Source: CAVYTF01 sp963771435 (GTDB taxonomy: Bacteria > Bacteroidota > Bacteroidia > Chitinophagales > Chitinophagaceae). From it: a stretch of DNA of 64,000 nucleotides. Numbering within the stretch: the stretch's first letter is position 1; every line of letters begins with the position of its first letter. Under the pieces are notes generated by a model. The model worked only from the letters and a program-made list of their open reading frames with translations, did no database searches and had not been told where the DNA came from. Made by a program: the position numbers and the translations under genes. Of this stretch, positions 1 to 8,611 are shown piece after piece. Location: contig CAVYTF010000013.1 of NCBI GenBank assembly GCA_963771435.1, positions 93,382 through 157,381 on the forward strand, read 5' to 3'.

Positions 1-380
1 GGAAGGTTAAACCGGCGGCTTAAATATTCGTTGAGTAATTCATTGCCGTCGGGCAAAATGCCTTTGATGGCGGAAACGATTTTTTTATTTTTAAAAATGT
101 CAGTAGGGAGGTTATCAAGCGCATCTTTGATATACGCCGAAGGGACGGCAATGACAAGCACATCAGAATTTTCTATCACAAATTCAATACTGCTGCTCAT
201 TTCCAACAACTCATTATTAAAATAAGCAGAGTGGAGGTAATGGGGATTATGCCTGCGGCTAAGGATATGAGTGAGCGTATTTTCGTTACGTATCCACCAG
301 TTTATTTTGTGGTTGTTGTCAGTTAATATTTTTGTGAGCGCGGTTGCCCAGCTTCCACTTCCGATAATTCCAAACTGCAT
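1..380 (-). CDS. gpsA: Glycerol-3-phosphate dehydrogenase [NAD(P)+], cut by left window edge
   Basis: The family reduces dihydroxyacetone phosphate to sn-glycerol 3-phosphate, the backbone for phospholipids, in the cytoplasm. Only the first 126 residues are visible. They start MQFGIIGSGSWATAL, a Rossmann dinucleotide-binding motif (GxGxWxTA) typical of GpsA, and continue with DVLVIAVPSAY and VSAIKGI, the next conserved blocks. The ATG lies at 378-380, 24 bp after the lpxC-fabZ stop on the same strand, so the gene probably belongs to that operon. In many relatives I would expect lpxA at this place. The 3' part lies outside the window. Confidence 0.9.
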   Translation of the reverse strand, partial: MQFGIIGSGSWATALTKILTDNNHKINWWIRNENTLTHILSRRHNPHYLHSAYFNNELLEMSSSIEFVIENSDVLVIAVPSAYIKDALDNLPTDIFKNKKIVSAIKGILPDGNELLNEYLSRRFNL

Positions 381-404
381 AGCAAGCGTTTTTGTTAGAG
401 ATCG

Positions 405-1817
405 TTAGTCACTTTTCTTTACAATTTGCGCAGACAAGGTGGCTTCCGTGGCCACTTTGCCGCCAACGTAAACAGTGCCGCGCATTTCGCAAATGCCGCG
501 GCGGATGGGTGCGATGAGTTCCATTTTAAGGATCATAGTATCACCGGGACGGATCATGAGTTTAAATTTACAATCGTCAATTTTAAGGAAATAAGTATCA
601 TATTTTCCCGGCGGGCTAACATTGATGCAAAGAATGCCACCTGTTTGAGCAAGCGCTTCAATTTGTAACACGCCAGGCATAACAGGGTTTCCGGGAAAAT
701 GCCCCTGGAAAAACCATTCATTAAAAGTAACATTTTTTATTCCGACAATGCGGTTATCGGTTAGTTCAATTATCTTATCAACGAGCAAAAAAGGAAACCG
801 ATGAGGAAGTGTTTTTTCAATAGTTTCAAGATTATAAACAGGCGGTTGGGAAGGATTATAAACAGGTACATTTTTAATGGCGTGCTTATTCTTTTTGATA
901 TATTGTTTTATCTTTTTTGCAAACTCCACATTGGTGCTGTGGCCGGGCCGGTTGGCAATAATTCTTGCTTTGATGGGATAACCTATGAGTGAAAGGTCGC
1001 CTATTACATCGAGTAGTTTATGGCGTGCAGGTTCATTTGGGAAACGGAGCTCAAGATTATTAAGATAGCCTTCACTTTTTACTTCGATCTTGTCACGTTT
1101 AAATGCCTTTGCAAGGCGCGTCATTTCCTCTTTAGAAACGGGTTTGTCAACTATTACAATTGCATTATTGATATCTCCGCCTTTGATAAGGTTATGTTCT
1201 ATCAGCATTTCCAGTTCATGTAAAAAACAAAAAGTGCGGCAGGGGGCGATCTCAGTTTTAAAATCGCGCATGCGCTTTAAACCGGCGTGCTGAGTGCCAA
1301 GCACAGGGCTGTTGAAATCTATAAGCGTTGTTATCTGGTAGTCCATTGAGGGAAGGGCTACCATTTCCACCCGTTTTACTTCATCATAATGAAAAATATT
1401 TTCGTCAATGCTATACCAAACTTTTGCGGCTTCCTGCTCAAAGACACCTGTTTCTTCAATCAATTCCACAAAGGGCTCAGAACTGCCATCAACAATTGGA
1501 ATTTCGGGACCGTTCAATTCTACTAAAACGTTGTCAATCCCCATTCCAACAAGTGCAGCGAGTAAATGCTCTACAGTAGAGATCTTTGCATCGTCCACCT
1601 GCAAAGTAGTTCCACGGCTTGTATCAGATACTAAATCACAATCGGCTTTAATTATTGGGCGGTTTGGCAGATCAATGCGCTGAAACTGAATACCAAAACC
1701 CGCATTGGCAGGTTTTAATGTCATATTTACAACGACGCCAGTATGCAGCCCTGTGCCGCTGATATTAATAGGTGCGGCAAGTGTATGTTGCTTATCCTGG
1801 TTAAAATTTTTATTCAT
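405..1817 (-). CDS. lpxC-fabZ: Bifunctional UDP-3-O-acyl-N-acetylglucosamine deacetylase / 3-hydroxyacyl-ACP dehydratase (LpxC-FabZ fusion)
   Basis: 470 residues carry two enzymes. LpxC (about 1-305) catalyses the committed deacetylation in lipid A synthesis. Its zinc ligand region TVEHLLAAL (His84), the HKLLDVIGDL block and the GHSTNVEF block are all present. FabZ (about 325-470) dehydrates 3-hydroxyacyl-ACP in fatty acid synthesis and shows LPHRFPFLLVD and the catalytic HFPGNPVMPGVLQIEALAQ. This fusion is characteristic of Bacteroidota. LpxD lies upstream on the same strand and gpsA follows 24 bp downstream. A TAnnTTTG-type box (TATTTTTG) sits in the 105-bp gap upstream, so it may have its own promoter inside the cluster. 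The frame is intact. Confidence 0.97.
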   Translation of the reverse strand: MNKNFNQDKQHTLAAPINISGTGLHTGVVVNMTLKPANAGFGIQFQRIDLPNRPIIKADCDLVSDTSRGTTLQVDDAKISTVEHLLAALVGMGIDNVLVELNGPEIPIVDGSSEPFVELIEETGVFEQEAAKVWYSIDENIFHYDEVKRVEMVALPSMDYQITTLIDFNSPVLGTQHAGLKRMRDFKTEIAPCRTFCFLHELEMLIEHNLIKGGDINNAIVIVDKPVSKEEMTRLAKAFKRDKIEVKSEGYLNNLELRFPNEPARHKLLDVIGDLSLIGYPIKARIIANRPGHSTNVEFAKKIKQYIKKNKHAIKNVPVYNPSQPPVYNLETIEKTLPHRFPFLLVDKIIELTDNRIVGIKNVTFNEWFFQGHFPGNPVMPGVLQIEALAQTGGILCINVSPPGKYDTYFLKIDDCKFKLMIRPGDTMILKMELIAPIRRGICEMRGTVYVGGKVATEATLSAQIVKKSD

Positions 1818-1882
1818 AACTTTTTAAGTTGCACAAACTTTTATATGATTGTATTCCTCCTTGTAGAGGTAAAATGATAAAT

Positions 1883-1891
1883 GCAAAAATA
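1883..1891 (-). promoter_or_regulatory. Candidate -7 promoter box for lpxC-fabZ
   Basis: Read on the minus strand the sequence is TATTTTTGC, which fits the Bacteroidota sigma-A -7 consensus TAnnTTTG, about 65 bp upstream of the lpxC-fabZ ATG. A good -33 TTTG at the usual spacing was not obvious, so this rests on one box only. Confidence 0.4.
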
Positions 1892-1922
1892 GGGCTTAAC
1901 AGCCAAGCATGCAGGCTGCGAA

Positions 1923-2975
1923 TTATATACCAATTTTTTCGTGAAGTAATTGCTGAATAAGTTTTTCAAGTTCTGCCACCCGCTTTTCAAGTTCAGGAAG
2001 GTTACGGCTTACAGCCTGGCTGCGAAGGGCGCTCGTATAATCATGTGCGGGAGTGCCGGTTACAGAACTATTCGGTGTTTTAATAGATTTAGTTATACCG
2101 CTCTGCCCGTTTATTTTTGTGCCATCGGCAATTTGAATATGCCCCACAATGCCTGCCTGGCCGCCGATCATTACTTTTTCACCAATTTTAGTGCTGCCGC
2201 TTATGCCAACTTGTGCGGCAATAACAGTATGGCTGCCTACTTCTACATTATGCGCTATCTGTATGAGGTTGTCAAGTTTAGCGCCTTTTCTAATTATTGT
2301 AGAGCCAATAGTCGCGCGGTCTATTGTAGCATTAGATCCTATTTCTACAAAATCTTCAATTACCACATTTCCGATTTGTGCCACTTTTTTATAAGTGCCA
2401 TCAGTTTGCGGTGCAAAACCAAAGCCATCGCCGCCAATCACAGTACCTGCATGTATAGTTACATTTTTTCCAATAACACAATCATGATAAACTTTTACAC
2501 CGGGATGTAAAATAGTATTCTCTTTTATTTGAACATTGTTACCAAGAAACACACCGGGAAAAATTTTTACGTTTTTTTCAATGCTAACATTTTCGCCGAT
2601 ATATGCAAAAGCTCCAACAAAAACACTTTCATCCAAAAGTGCGGATCCCGCGATATAGCTTGGTTGTTGAATGCCGTTTAATTGTTCCGTCACCATTTGC
2701 TGATACTTGTGGAGCAGCTTAGCAAATGAAGTATAGGCATCCGGAACTCGTATCAATGTAGCGGTAAGTGGCTCTTTTAATTCCAAATTTTCATTGATAA
2801 TTATAATAGAAGCCTGGGTAGTGTAAAGAAATTCTTCATACTTGCGGTTAGCAAGAAAAGAAAGTTGGCCAGTTTTTGCTTCTTCAATTTTTCCAAAAGA
2901 AGCAACAACTATTGAAGCATCGCCTTCTATCCGGCCGCCAATGATCATTGCTATTTGCTCTGCATTAAACTGCAT
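1923..2975 (-). CDS. lpxD: UDP-3-O-(3-hydroxyacyl)glucosamine N-acyltransferase
   Basis: LpxD adds the N-linked 3-hydroxyacyl chain from ACP to UDP-3-O-acyl-glucosamine, the step after LpxC. The 350 residues have an N-terminal uridine-binding domain (about 1-95), then a left-handed beta helix of hexapeptide repeats (about 100-320, runs such as IGENVSIEKNVKIFPG), and a C-terminal helix. The catalytic His is visible in LIQIAHNVEVG. The length is normal for the family. It lies between the HD phosphohydrolase (39-bp gap) and lpxC-fabZ on the same strand, forming a lipid A cluster. Confidence 0.97.
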   Translation of the reverse strand: MQFNAEQIAMIIGGRIEGDASIVVASFGKIEEAKTGQLSFLANRKYEEFLYTTQASIIIINENLELKEPLTATLIRVPDAYTSFAKLLHKYQQMVTEQLNGIQQPSYIAGSALLDESVFVGAFAYIGENVSIEKNVKIFPGVFLGNNVQIKENTILHPGVKVYHDCVIGKNVTIHAGTVIGGDGFGFAPQTDGTYKKVAQIGNVVIEDFVEIGSNATIDRATIGSTIIRKGAKLDNLIQIAHNVEVGSHTVIAAQVGISGSTKIGEKVMIGGQAGIVGHIQIADGTKINGQSGITKSIKTPNSSVTGTPAHDYTSALRSQAVSRNLPELEKRVAELEKLIQQLLHEKIGI

Positions 2976-3014
2976 ATTTATCGTTAGGCTTTGAGTTTGA
3001 AAGTTCAGGAATGT

Positions 3015-4238
3015 TTAAATACGTATGGGGTTTAATTGACAAATATAAAATTTTTTTACTGGTGCAGAAATTGTTTGATGAATTAAAGGATTGTCAATTT
3101 TTGTAATTTCTTTTATATCGCCATCTTTAAATAAAATATTAATATGTTCATCAGCGGATTGGTAAAGCGTATTTTCAGTAGTGCCGCTGAAGACAAAATA
3201 GCATGCTTCATTTTCATTAAGTCCATATTCTTTCATTATCTCTTTTCTCTTTTCTTCAATATGATTTGTGTCAACAGGTTCCGATTGAATTGTGCATTTA
3301 TATAAATTTCTTTTTAAAATGCCATTACAAAGGATAGATAAAACTCTATCAGGATGAATACTCCAACGTTTTATTGCGAACATTACATCAGTATCATCCA
3401 TTTTGGAAAATTCTTGTAAGGAGTAACCGTTTATTTCTTTGTTGAATAAATTAAAAAAATAATCAAGAGGTGAATTTGTAACCAGTTTTTTGTCTTTGGG
3501 ATCGTATATCTTATAAACGCGCTCAATTATTTTCACAAGCATTTTCTCGGCAGCGAGTACTGTCTTATGAAGGTAAACCTGCCAATACATTTGCCTGCGC
3601 GAGACCAAAAATTTTTCTACACTATAAATGCCTTTTTCTTCAATTACTAATTGGTCATTATGCACAGCAAACATTTTTAAGATACGGTCATAGCCAATTA
3701 TACCTTCGCTTACTCCTGTGTAAAAACTGTCGCGTGTTAAATAATCCATCCTGTCTACGTCAAGTTGCCCACTTATAAGTTGATGAAAAAATGGCCTATG
3801 ATAATTATTGGTAAAGATTTTTATTGCAAGATCCAATGCACCTTCAAATTCTTTATTTATTTGATGCATGATGGCTAAACTCAATTCTTCATGCCCAATG
3901 TTTGGCAACAAAATATTTTCAAGCGCATGAGAAAATGGGCCGTGCCCAATATCATGTAGTAAAATAGCAGCTTTAACAGCAAGCTCTTCTTCTATGGTTA
4001 TTTCTATATTCTTATCTTTTAATTCTGCTATAGCAAGGCACATGAGATGATATGCTCCGAGGGAATGATGTAAGCGTGTATGTGTAGCACCGGGATAAAC
4101 CAATTGAGCAAGGGCCATTTGATTTATCCGCCTTAAACGCTGATAAAATGGATGAGAAATAATATCAAAAATGAAGGGATGAGAGATGGTAATGAAACCG
4201 TAAACGGGGTCGTTGATGATTTTTCTTCTTTCTGCCAT
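3015..4238 (-). CDS. HD domain phosphohydrolase, dNTPase/SAMHD1-like
   Basis: A 407-residue protein with the metal-binding HD motif in LLHDIGHGPFSHALE and an upstream histidine in TRLHHSLGAYHL, the layout of dGTP triphosphohydrolase-like HD proteins. RMDYLTRDSFYTG is another block typical of this family. It probably hydrolyses a nucleotide phosphate, but the substrate cannot be read from sequence. It starts MAERRKIINDPVYG and is divergent from porX across a 145-bp gap. In Bacteroidota this HD gene commonly stands upstream of lpxD, as here, so it may be the first gene of the lipid A transcript. Confidence 0.88.
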   Translation of the reverse strand: MAERRKIINDPVYGFITISHPFIFDIISHPFYQRLRRINQMALAQLVYPGATHTRLHHSLGAYHLMCLAIAELKDKNIEITIEEELAVKAAILLHDIGHGPFSHALENILLPNIGHEELSLAIMHQINKEFEGALDLAIKIFTNNYHRPFFHQLISGQLDVDRMDYLTRDSFYTGVSEGIIGYDRILKMFAVHNDQLVIEEKGIYSVEKFLVSRRQMYWQVYLHKTVLAAEKMLVKIIERVYKIYDPKDKKLVTNSPLDYFFNLFNKEINGYSLQEFSKMDDTDVMFAIKRWSIHPDRVLSILCNGILKRNLYKCTIQSEPVDTNHIEEKRKEIMKEYGLNENEACYFVFSGTTENTLYQSADEHINILFKDGDIKEITKIDNPLIHQTISAPVKKFYICQLNPIRI

Positions 4239-4383
4239 GCCTGTTGACGCTTTGTTAAATTAAAGTGCGAAAGTACAAATTGTAAAGAGGCAAATTTAAA
4301 TAGTAGAGATTTGTAAGAAGTGCATGTTTGCATGTAAGTATAGAACAATAGATGTTTGATTTTTAAACCTATAAAAATAAATT

Positions 4384-5937
4384 ATGCCGTTAGCAAAAAT
4401 ACTTTGGGTAGATGATGAAATAGAAAGTTTACAATCTCAAAAATTATTTCTTGAAGGTAAAGGGTATGAAGTACATACTCTTACCAATGGATTTGATGCA
4501 ATTGATTTTGTGAAAGAAAATAATGTCGATGTGGTGTTGCTTGATGAAACAATGCCAGGTATTACGGGGCTTGAGACGTTATCTAAAATAAAGGAAATTC
4601 AGCAGCGCGTTCCCATTGTTTTGATAACAAAAAACGAAACGGAAAATTTAATGGATGATGCTATTGGCAGCCAAATTGCTGATTATTTAATTAAGCCGGT
4701 TAATCCAAACCAGGTCTTGCTTAGCCTAAAAAAAATTATTGATAATAAAAGATTGGTGGCGGAAAAAACCACAACATCATACCAGCAACAGTTTCGTAAT
4801 TTATTTATGGCTCTGAATAGCAATCCCGATTATAATGAGTGGATGGATATTTATAAAAAATTAGTGTATTGGGAACTGGAAATGGAAAAAAGCGATAGCC
4901 CGGAAATGCGCGAGGTATTCCAATCACAGAAGCAGGAAGCAAATACGGAATTTTTTAAGTTTATAAATAAAAATTACATCTCCTGGTTAAACCCAAAAGC
5001 GAATGCACCGGTAATGAGCCATAATCTCATTAAGAATAAAGTTTTGCCACATGTAGAAAAAGGCATTCCAACTTTTTTTATTTTGATAGATAATTTAAGA
5101 TTTGATCAATGGAAAGCCATTCAACCAATTTTTGAACAAAGCTTTCGAATTTTAGAAGAGGAAACATTTTATAGCATTTTGCCTACCGCTACACAATATT
5201 GCCGAAATGCCATTTTTGCAGGCATGCTTCCGGTTGAGATTGAAAGAAATTTTCCACAACAATGGAAAAATGACGACGAAGAAGGCGGTAAAAATTTATT
5301 CGAGGAAGAATTCTTCAAGGGGCAATTAAAAAATATGAAACGCACAGATATCAAGTATAGCTATACAAAAATTACCCATAACAATGATGGGCAGTTATTA
5401 GTAAACAATATACACAATATGCTCACCAATGATTTAAATATAATCATTTACAATTTTGTCGACATGATGAGCCACGCGCGCACTGAAATGGAAGTGTTGA
5501 AAGAACTCGCGGGGGACGAAACTAGTTACAGGAGCATCACTAAAAGTTGGTTTGAGCACAGCCCGCTGCACCAGGCACTGAAAAGAATTGCAGACAAAAA
5601 AATAAATATTGTGCTTGCTACTGACCACGGCAGTGTGCGTGTGAAAACGCCTCACCGTGTAATCGGAGACAAGCAAACAACAACCAACCTTCGTTATAAA
5701 CATGGCCGAAATCTAAACTATGAGCCAAGGGATGTGCTGGTGTTCAAAGATCCGCATAGCGCTGGTTTACCCGTGCCCAACGTAAATTCCTCTTTTATTT
5801 TTGCAAAGGAAGATGGCTTTCTCTGTTACCCCAACAATTACAACCATTATGTCAACTACTACAAAAACACTTTTCAGCATGGCGGTGTCAGTTTGGAGGA
5901 AATGATAGTGCCCGTGGTGAGAATGGTGAGTAAGTAA
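4384..5937 (+). CDS. porX: T9SS response regulator PorX (receiver plus PglZ domain)
   Basis: 517 residues. An N-terminal receiver domain (about 4-125) has the acidic pair in ILWVDDEIES, the phospho-acceptor Asp54 in VVLLDETMPG and the conserved Lys in DYLIKPVNP. After a helical linker, residues about 165-515 form a PglZ domain of the alkaline-phosphatase superfamily, with metal-binding segments LIDNLRFDQW and LATDHGSVRVKTPHR. In Porphyromonas gingivalis PorX is paired with the kinase PorY and controls type IX secretion genes. No kinase gene is adjacent here. Two T9SS cargo genes in this window (22.9-30.2 kb and at the right edge) give a plausible output. Confidence 0.93.
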   Translation: MPLAKILWVDDEIESLQSQKLFLEGKGYEVHTLTNGFDAIDFVKENNVDVVLLDETMPGITGLETLSKIKEIQQRVPIVLITKNETENLMDDAIGSQIADYLIKPVNPNQVLLSLKKIIDNKRLVAEKTTTSYQQQFRNLFMALNSNPDYNEWMDIYKKLVYWELEMEKSDSPEMREVFQSQKQEANTEFFKFINKNYISWLNPKANAPVMSHNLIKNKVLPHVEKGIPTFFILIDNLRFDQWKAIQPIFEQSFRILEEETFYSILPTATQYCRNAIFAGMLPVEIERNFPQQWKNDDEEGGKNLFEEEFFKGQLKNMKRTDIKYSYTKITHNNDGQLLVNNIHNMLTNDLNIIIYNFVDMMSHARTEMEVLKELAGDETSYRSITKSWFEHSPLHQALKRIADKKINIVLATDHGSVRVKTPHRVIGDKQTTTNLRYKHGRNLNYEPRDVLVFKDPHSAGLPVPNVNSSFIFAKEDGFLCYPNNYNHYVNYYKNTFQHGGVSLEEMIVPVVRMVSK

Positions 5938-6112
5938 AGTGTCTTTCCAATTTTCCGGCGTTATAGTCTTTTATACAACTTTTCGCTCAGTTTGAGGCTT
6001 ACGCTCGGCATATGGCCTTATGTAATAATACTTGTTTTTGTATTAATAATTGATAGCTATTCTATTATCCGGTGAAAAGGCTCCTTTACTTTACTCATCG
6101 GCTGATTTCGGC

Positions 6113-6294
6113 GATTCGTTCGACCAAATCAGCAGATCGTCCGACCAAATCGGCGGACGGATTGCCGAAATGGTCGGTCCGTTCAACCAAACCAGCGAAT
6201 CGTTCGCCGAAATGGGCGAATCGTCTGACCAAATCGGCGGATCATTCGACTAAATCGCTGGAAGATTCAACCAAATCAGCCATTCGTTCGGCTG
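6113..6294. repeat. Tandem array R1, about 8-9 degenerate units of 20-22 bp
   Basis: Units run GATTCGTTCGACCAAATC, GATCGTCCGACCAAATCGG, GAATCGTTCGCCGAAATGG, GAATCGTCTGACCAAATCGG and similar, spaced 22, 21, 21, 20, 21, 22, 21 and 20 bp. The array fills most of the gap between porX and the next gene and ends about 28 bp before a TACTTTTG promoter-like box at 6322-6329. Because 21 is a multiple of three, open frames here read as seven-residue repeats. I regard these as a by-product and not as genes. Confidence 0.8.
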
Positions 6295-6321
6295 TATTGA
6301 ATTTCTTTCATTTTTACTTTT

Positions 6322-6329
6322 TACTTTTG
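6322..6329 (+). promoter_or_regulatory. Candidate -7 promoter box
   Basis: TACTTTTG matches TAnnTTTG. It lies 8 bp upstream of the ATG of the small gene at 6338, which would give a nearly leaderless transcript, and shortly after array R1. Confidence 0.35.
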
Positions 6330-6337
6330 ACCTCAGA

Positions 6338-6643
6338 ATGAAACATACACTGTCATCTTTAGATAAGCTCGAAGCCATTTTGCACGAAAGCAATTATACC
6401 ACCCGGTACGAACGCGGCACTTTTCAAAGCGGATGGTGTTTGCTGGAAGAGAAAAAAATTGTGGTGCTAAATAAATTTTTTGATACAGAAGCAAGGATAA
6501 ATACTTTACTTGATCTTATTCCTCAACTGAACATTGATTTTGACAAACTTACACTCGAATCCCAGAAATTATATGAATCGGTGATTCAAATTGCTGTAAG
6601 CCAGGATAAATTTCCATCGCAGTTTCCTACCTTCGGGCTGTGA
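6338..6643 (+). CDS. Conserved small protein of unknown function
   Basis: 101 residues with no signal peptide, membrane segment or recognisable motif. The sequence (MKHTLSSLDKLEAILH..., IVVLNKFFDTEARINTLLDL) looks like a compact cytoplasmic alpha/beta protein. I have the impression that similar proteins are common in Bacteroidota but cannot name a family. Its TGA stop overlaps the GTG start of the next gene by four bases (GTGA), which points to translational coupling with the metallo-beta-lactamase-fold hydrolase. A function linked to that enzyme is only inference. Confidence 0.75.
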   Translation: MKHTLSSLDKLEAILHESNYTTRYERGTFQSGWCLLEEKKIVVLNKFFDTEARINTLLDLIPQLNIDFDKLTLESQKLYESVIQIAVSQDKFPSQFPTFGL

Positions 6644-7416
6644 GCCAACCTCCATTAAAAATTACATTTCTTGGTACTGGAACCAGCACCGGCATCCCTA
6701 TGATCGGCTGCAGTTGTGAAGTATGTACTTCCACAGACTCTAATGATAACAGGCTTCGAAGCAGTATTTTAGTTGAATCAGCCAATACAACTTTGGTAGT
6801 GGATACTACACCTGATTTCAGACAGCAGATGCTGCGCATTAATAATACCAAGCTGGATGCTGTTCTTTTCACGCATCCTCATAAAGACCATATTGCGGGG
6901 CTTGATGATGTGCGCGCCTATAATTTTTTTCAGCAAAAAGCAATGAATGTTTATGCAAATGCCCTAACCACAGAAGCATTGCAAAGGGAATTTTTTTATG
7001 CCTTTGCTGAAAAAAAGTATCCTGGTGTTCCTGAAATAAATTTAATAACGATCGATGAAACTCCATTTACAATTGGCGATATTCAAATCATACCTTTTGT
7101 TGTGTGGCATCATAAGATGCCGGTCTTTGCATATCGGTTTGGAAATTTTACCTATATCACAGATGCAAACCGTATTGACGAAAAGGAAAAAAGTGTGATA
7201 AGGGGTTCGGAAATTATAGTTCTGAATGCCTTAAGAAATGAAGAACATATTTCGCATTTTACATTGCAGCAAGCAATATCTTTGGTTGATGAACTTAAAA
7301 TTCCAAAGGCATATTTAACGCATATCAGCCACCAGCTTGGCAAACATGAAACTGTGAATAAAGCTTTACCATCACACATACGCCTCGCATTTGACGGCTT
7401 GCAAATAAGCATATAA
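6640..7416 (+). CDS. MBL-fold metallo-hydrolase, PhnP-like
   Basis: 258 residues of the metallo-beta-lactamase superfamily. The metal-binding HxHxDH motif is in LFTHPHKDHIAGLDD, a later ligand His in FVVWHHKMPVFAYR, and a C-terminal His in YLTHISHQLGKHE. The N-terminal GTGTSTGIPMIGCSCEVC, with closely spaced cysteines, is typical of the PhnP branch of phosphodiesterases. The substrate is probably a cyclic phosphate or nucleic acid ester, but this cannot be settled. The start is the GTG at 6640, chosen because it gives the family's usual N-terminus and overlaps the preceding stop. Confidence 0.88.
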   Translation: MSQPPLKITFLGTGTSTGIPMIGCSCEVCTSTDSNDNRLRSSILVESANTTLVVDTTPDFRQQMLRINNTKLDAVLFTHPHKDHIAGLDDVRAYNFFQQKAMNVYANALTTEALQREFFYAFAEKKYPGVPEINLITIDETPFTIGDIQIIPFVVWHHKMPVFAYRFGNFTYITDANRIDEKEKSVIRGSEIIVLNALRNEEHISHFTLQQAISLVDELKIPKAYLTHISHQLGKHETVNKALPSHIRLAFDGLQISI

Positions 7417-7446
7417 AACCAATATCGATCAGCAAAACTGGCTGTT

Positions 7447-8193
7447 ATGAATAAACCTCAGTGGAAAGATCATTTTTATTTTTCACTCAGTGATAGGCGA
7501 GGAATTATTATTCTTTTGGGGCTCATAGGCGCATTTATTGTTTTGCCTTATTTATTTCCGCTAAAACAAAAGCCGGTAAGGGTAAATAAAGAACTACAGC
7601 AGCAATTGGCTTTGCTTGAGCAAAACAACTCATCAGCAAATAATGATGATTCAAATACAATTGCACCAGAAAATTATACTAATAAAAAATATCCGGCAGA
7701 AATAAGTGCTATCCCAAAAGACTCACTATTTTATTTCGACCCTAATACTTTAGATGAAACCGGCTGGCGGTTATTGGGAGTAAGGGATAAAACGATCCAT
7801 ACTCTCATCAATTACCGAAATGCCGGCGCTAAATTTTATAAGCCTGAAGACATTCGAAAGATCTATGGATTATATAAACAAAAGGCTGATGAATTAATTC
7901 CATTTGTAAAAATAAAAAGTACAAAAATTCAATATATCGCCACCCAAAAAAAAGATTCCAGTGTTTTTTCCTCTCAAACATACCACCACAAAACGTTCTC
8001 TTACATTAATATCAATACTGCAAGCGCCGATGACTTCAAAACCTTGCCGGGAATTGGCGATGTACTTAGTGTACGCATCGTTAAGTTCCGGGCAAGCATT
8101 GGCGGATTTAAATCTGTGGACGAGGTTGCTAAAACTTACGGCCTGAGAGATTCGGTTTTCCAGGCTTTACGGCCTTATCTTGAATTGAAATAA
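7447..8193 (+). CDS. Membrane-anchored helix-hairpin-helix (ComEA-type) protein
   Basis: 248 residues. A short cytoplasmic start is followed by a membrane segment (about 19-40, GIIILLGLIGAFIVLPYLF). Two helix-hairpin-helix modules then follow: FYFDPNTLDETGWRLLGV (about 96-155) and YININTASADDFKTLPGIGD (about 182-248), the second with the LPGIG turn and GGFKSVDEV typical of ComEA DNA-binding domains. Such proteins bind DNA without sequence preference, often at the envelope during DNA uptake. No other competence gene is nearby, so the role in uptake is inferred. Confidence 0.85.
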   Translation: MNKPQWKDHFYFSLSDRRGIIILLGLIGAFIVLPYLFPLKQKPVRVNKELQQQLALLEQNNSSANNDDSNTIAPENYTNKKYPAEISAIPKDSLFYFDPNTLDETGWRLLGVRDKTIHTLINYRNAGAKFYKPEDIRKIYGLYKQKADELIPFVKIKSTKIQYIATQKKDSSVFSSQTYHHKTFSYININTASADDFKTLPGIGDVLSVRIVKFRASIGGFKSVDEVAKTYGLRDSVFQALRPYLELK

Positions 8194-8210
8194 AGGATTA
8201 CGCTGAAAAC

Positions 8211-8565
8211 AACATGTTCTAACCGCTAAAAAACATGTTCTTTCTCCCGAAATCCAAGTACTTTCTGGCAAGTGTGATGGACTTCGGCCTGAAAGACATG
8301 GATTAACGGCTCAGATCCAATTTTTTTTGGGGAGTGTAATGGATTTCAGGATAAAAGAAATGGATTTACACCCCCAAATCCATTTTTTTTCCATGAGTAA
8401 AATGGATTTCGCCCAAAAAAACATGTAACTTCTCTCTAAATCCAATCTTTTTTGGACAAGTTTAATGGATCATCTCGTCAGATCCGATTTTTTTGGACAA
8501 GTGTAATGGATCAACTCTGCAAATCCAATTTTTTTGGGCGAGTAAGATGGATCGGAGCCTTCTAC
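8211..8565. repeat. Tandem array R2, 17 units of 20-21 bp of two or three types
   Basis: The stretch divides into 17 consecutive units, 15 of 21 bp and 2 of 20 bp. Type X begins TCCAATTTTTTTGGACAAG. Type Y is built around AATGGATTTC or ACATGGATTA. An older-looking type contains AACATGTTCT. X recurs after 63, 63, 62, 42 and 41 bp, that is after three or two units. X and Y carry complementary TCCA and TGGA blocks, so neighbouring units could pair. The array ends 16 bp before a TATATTTG promoter box (8581-8588). Confidence 0.82.
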
Positions 8566-8580
8566 TGATGGGTAATTCCC

Positions 8581-8588
8581 TATATTTG
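8581..8588 (+). promoter_or_regulatory. Candidate -7 promoter box for acyl-CoA dehydrogenase
   Basis: TATATTTG fits TAnnTTTG, 23 bp upstream of the ATG at 8612 and directly downstream of array R2. No clear -33 element was seen; its expected position lies inside the last repeat unit. Confidence 0.45.
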
Positions 8589-8611
8589 CAAAAAACTAAC
8601 ACACGTTAGCG

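Noticed and set aside
6050..6341. Frames reading as seven-residue SFDQIGG or PTKSAD repeats behind porX
   Set aside because: By-product of array R1; no start region or conserved domain.
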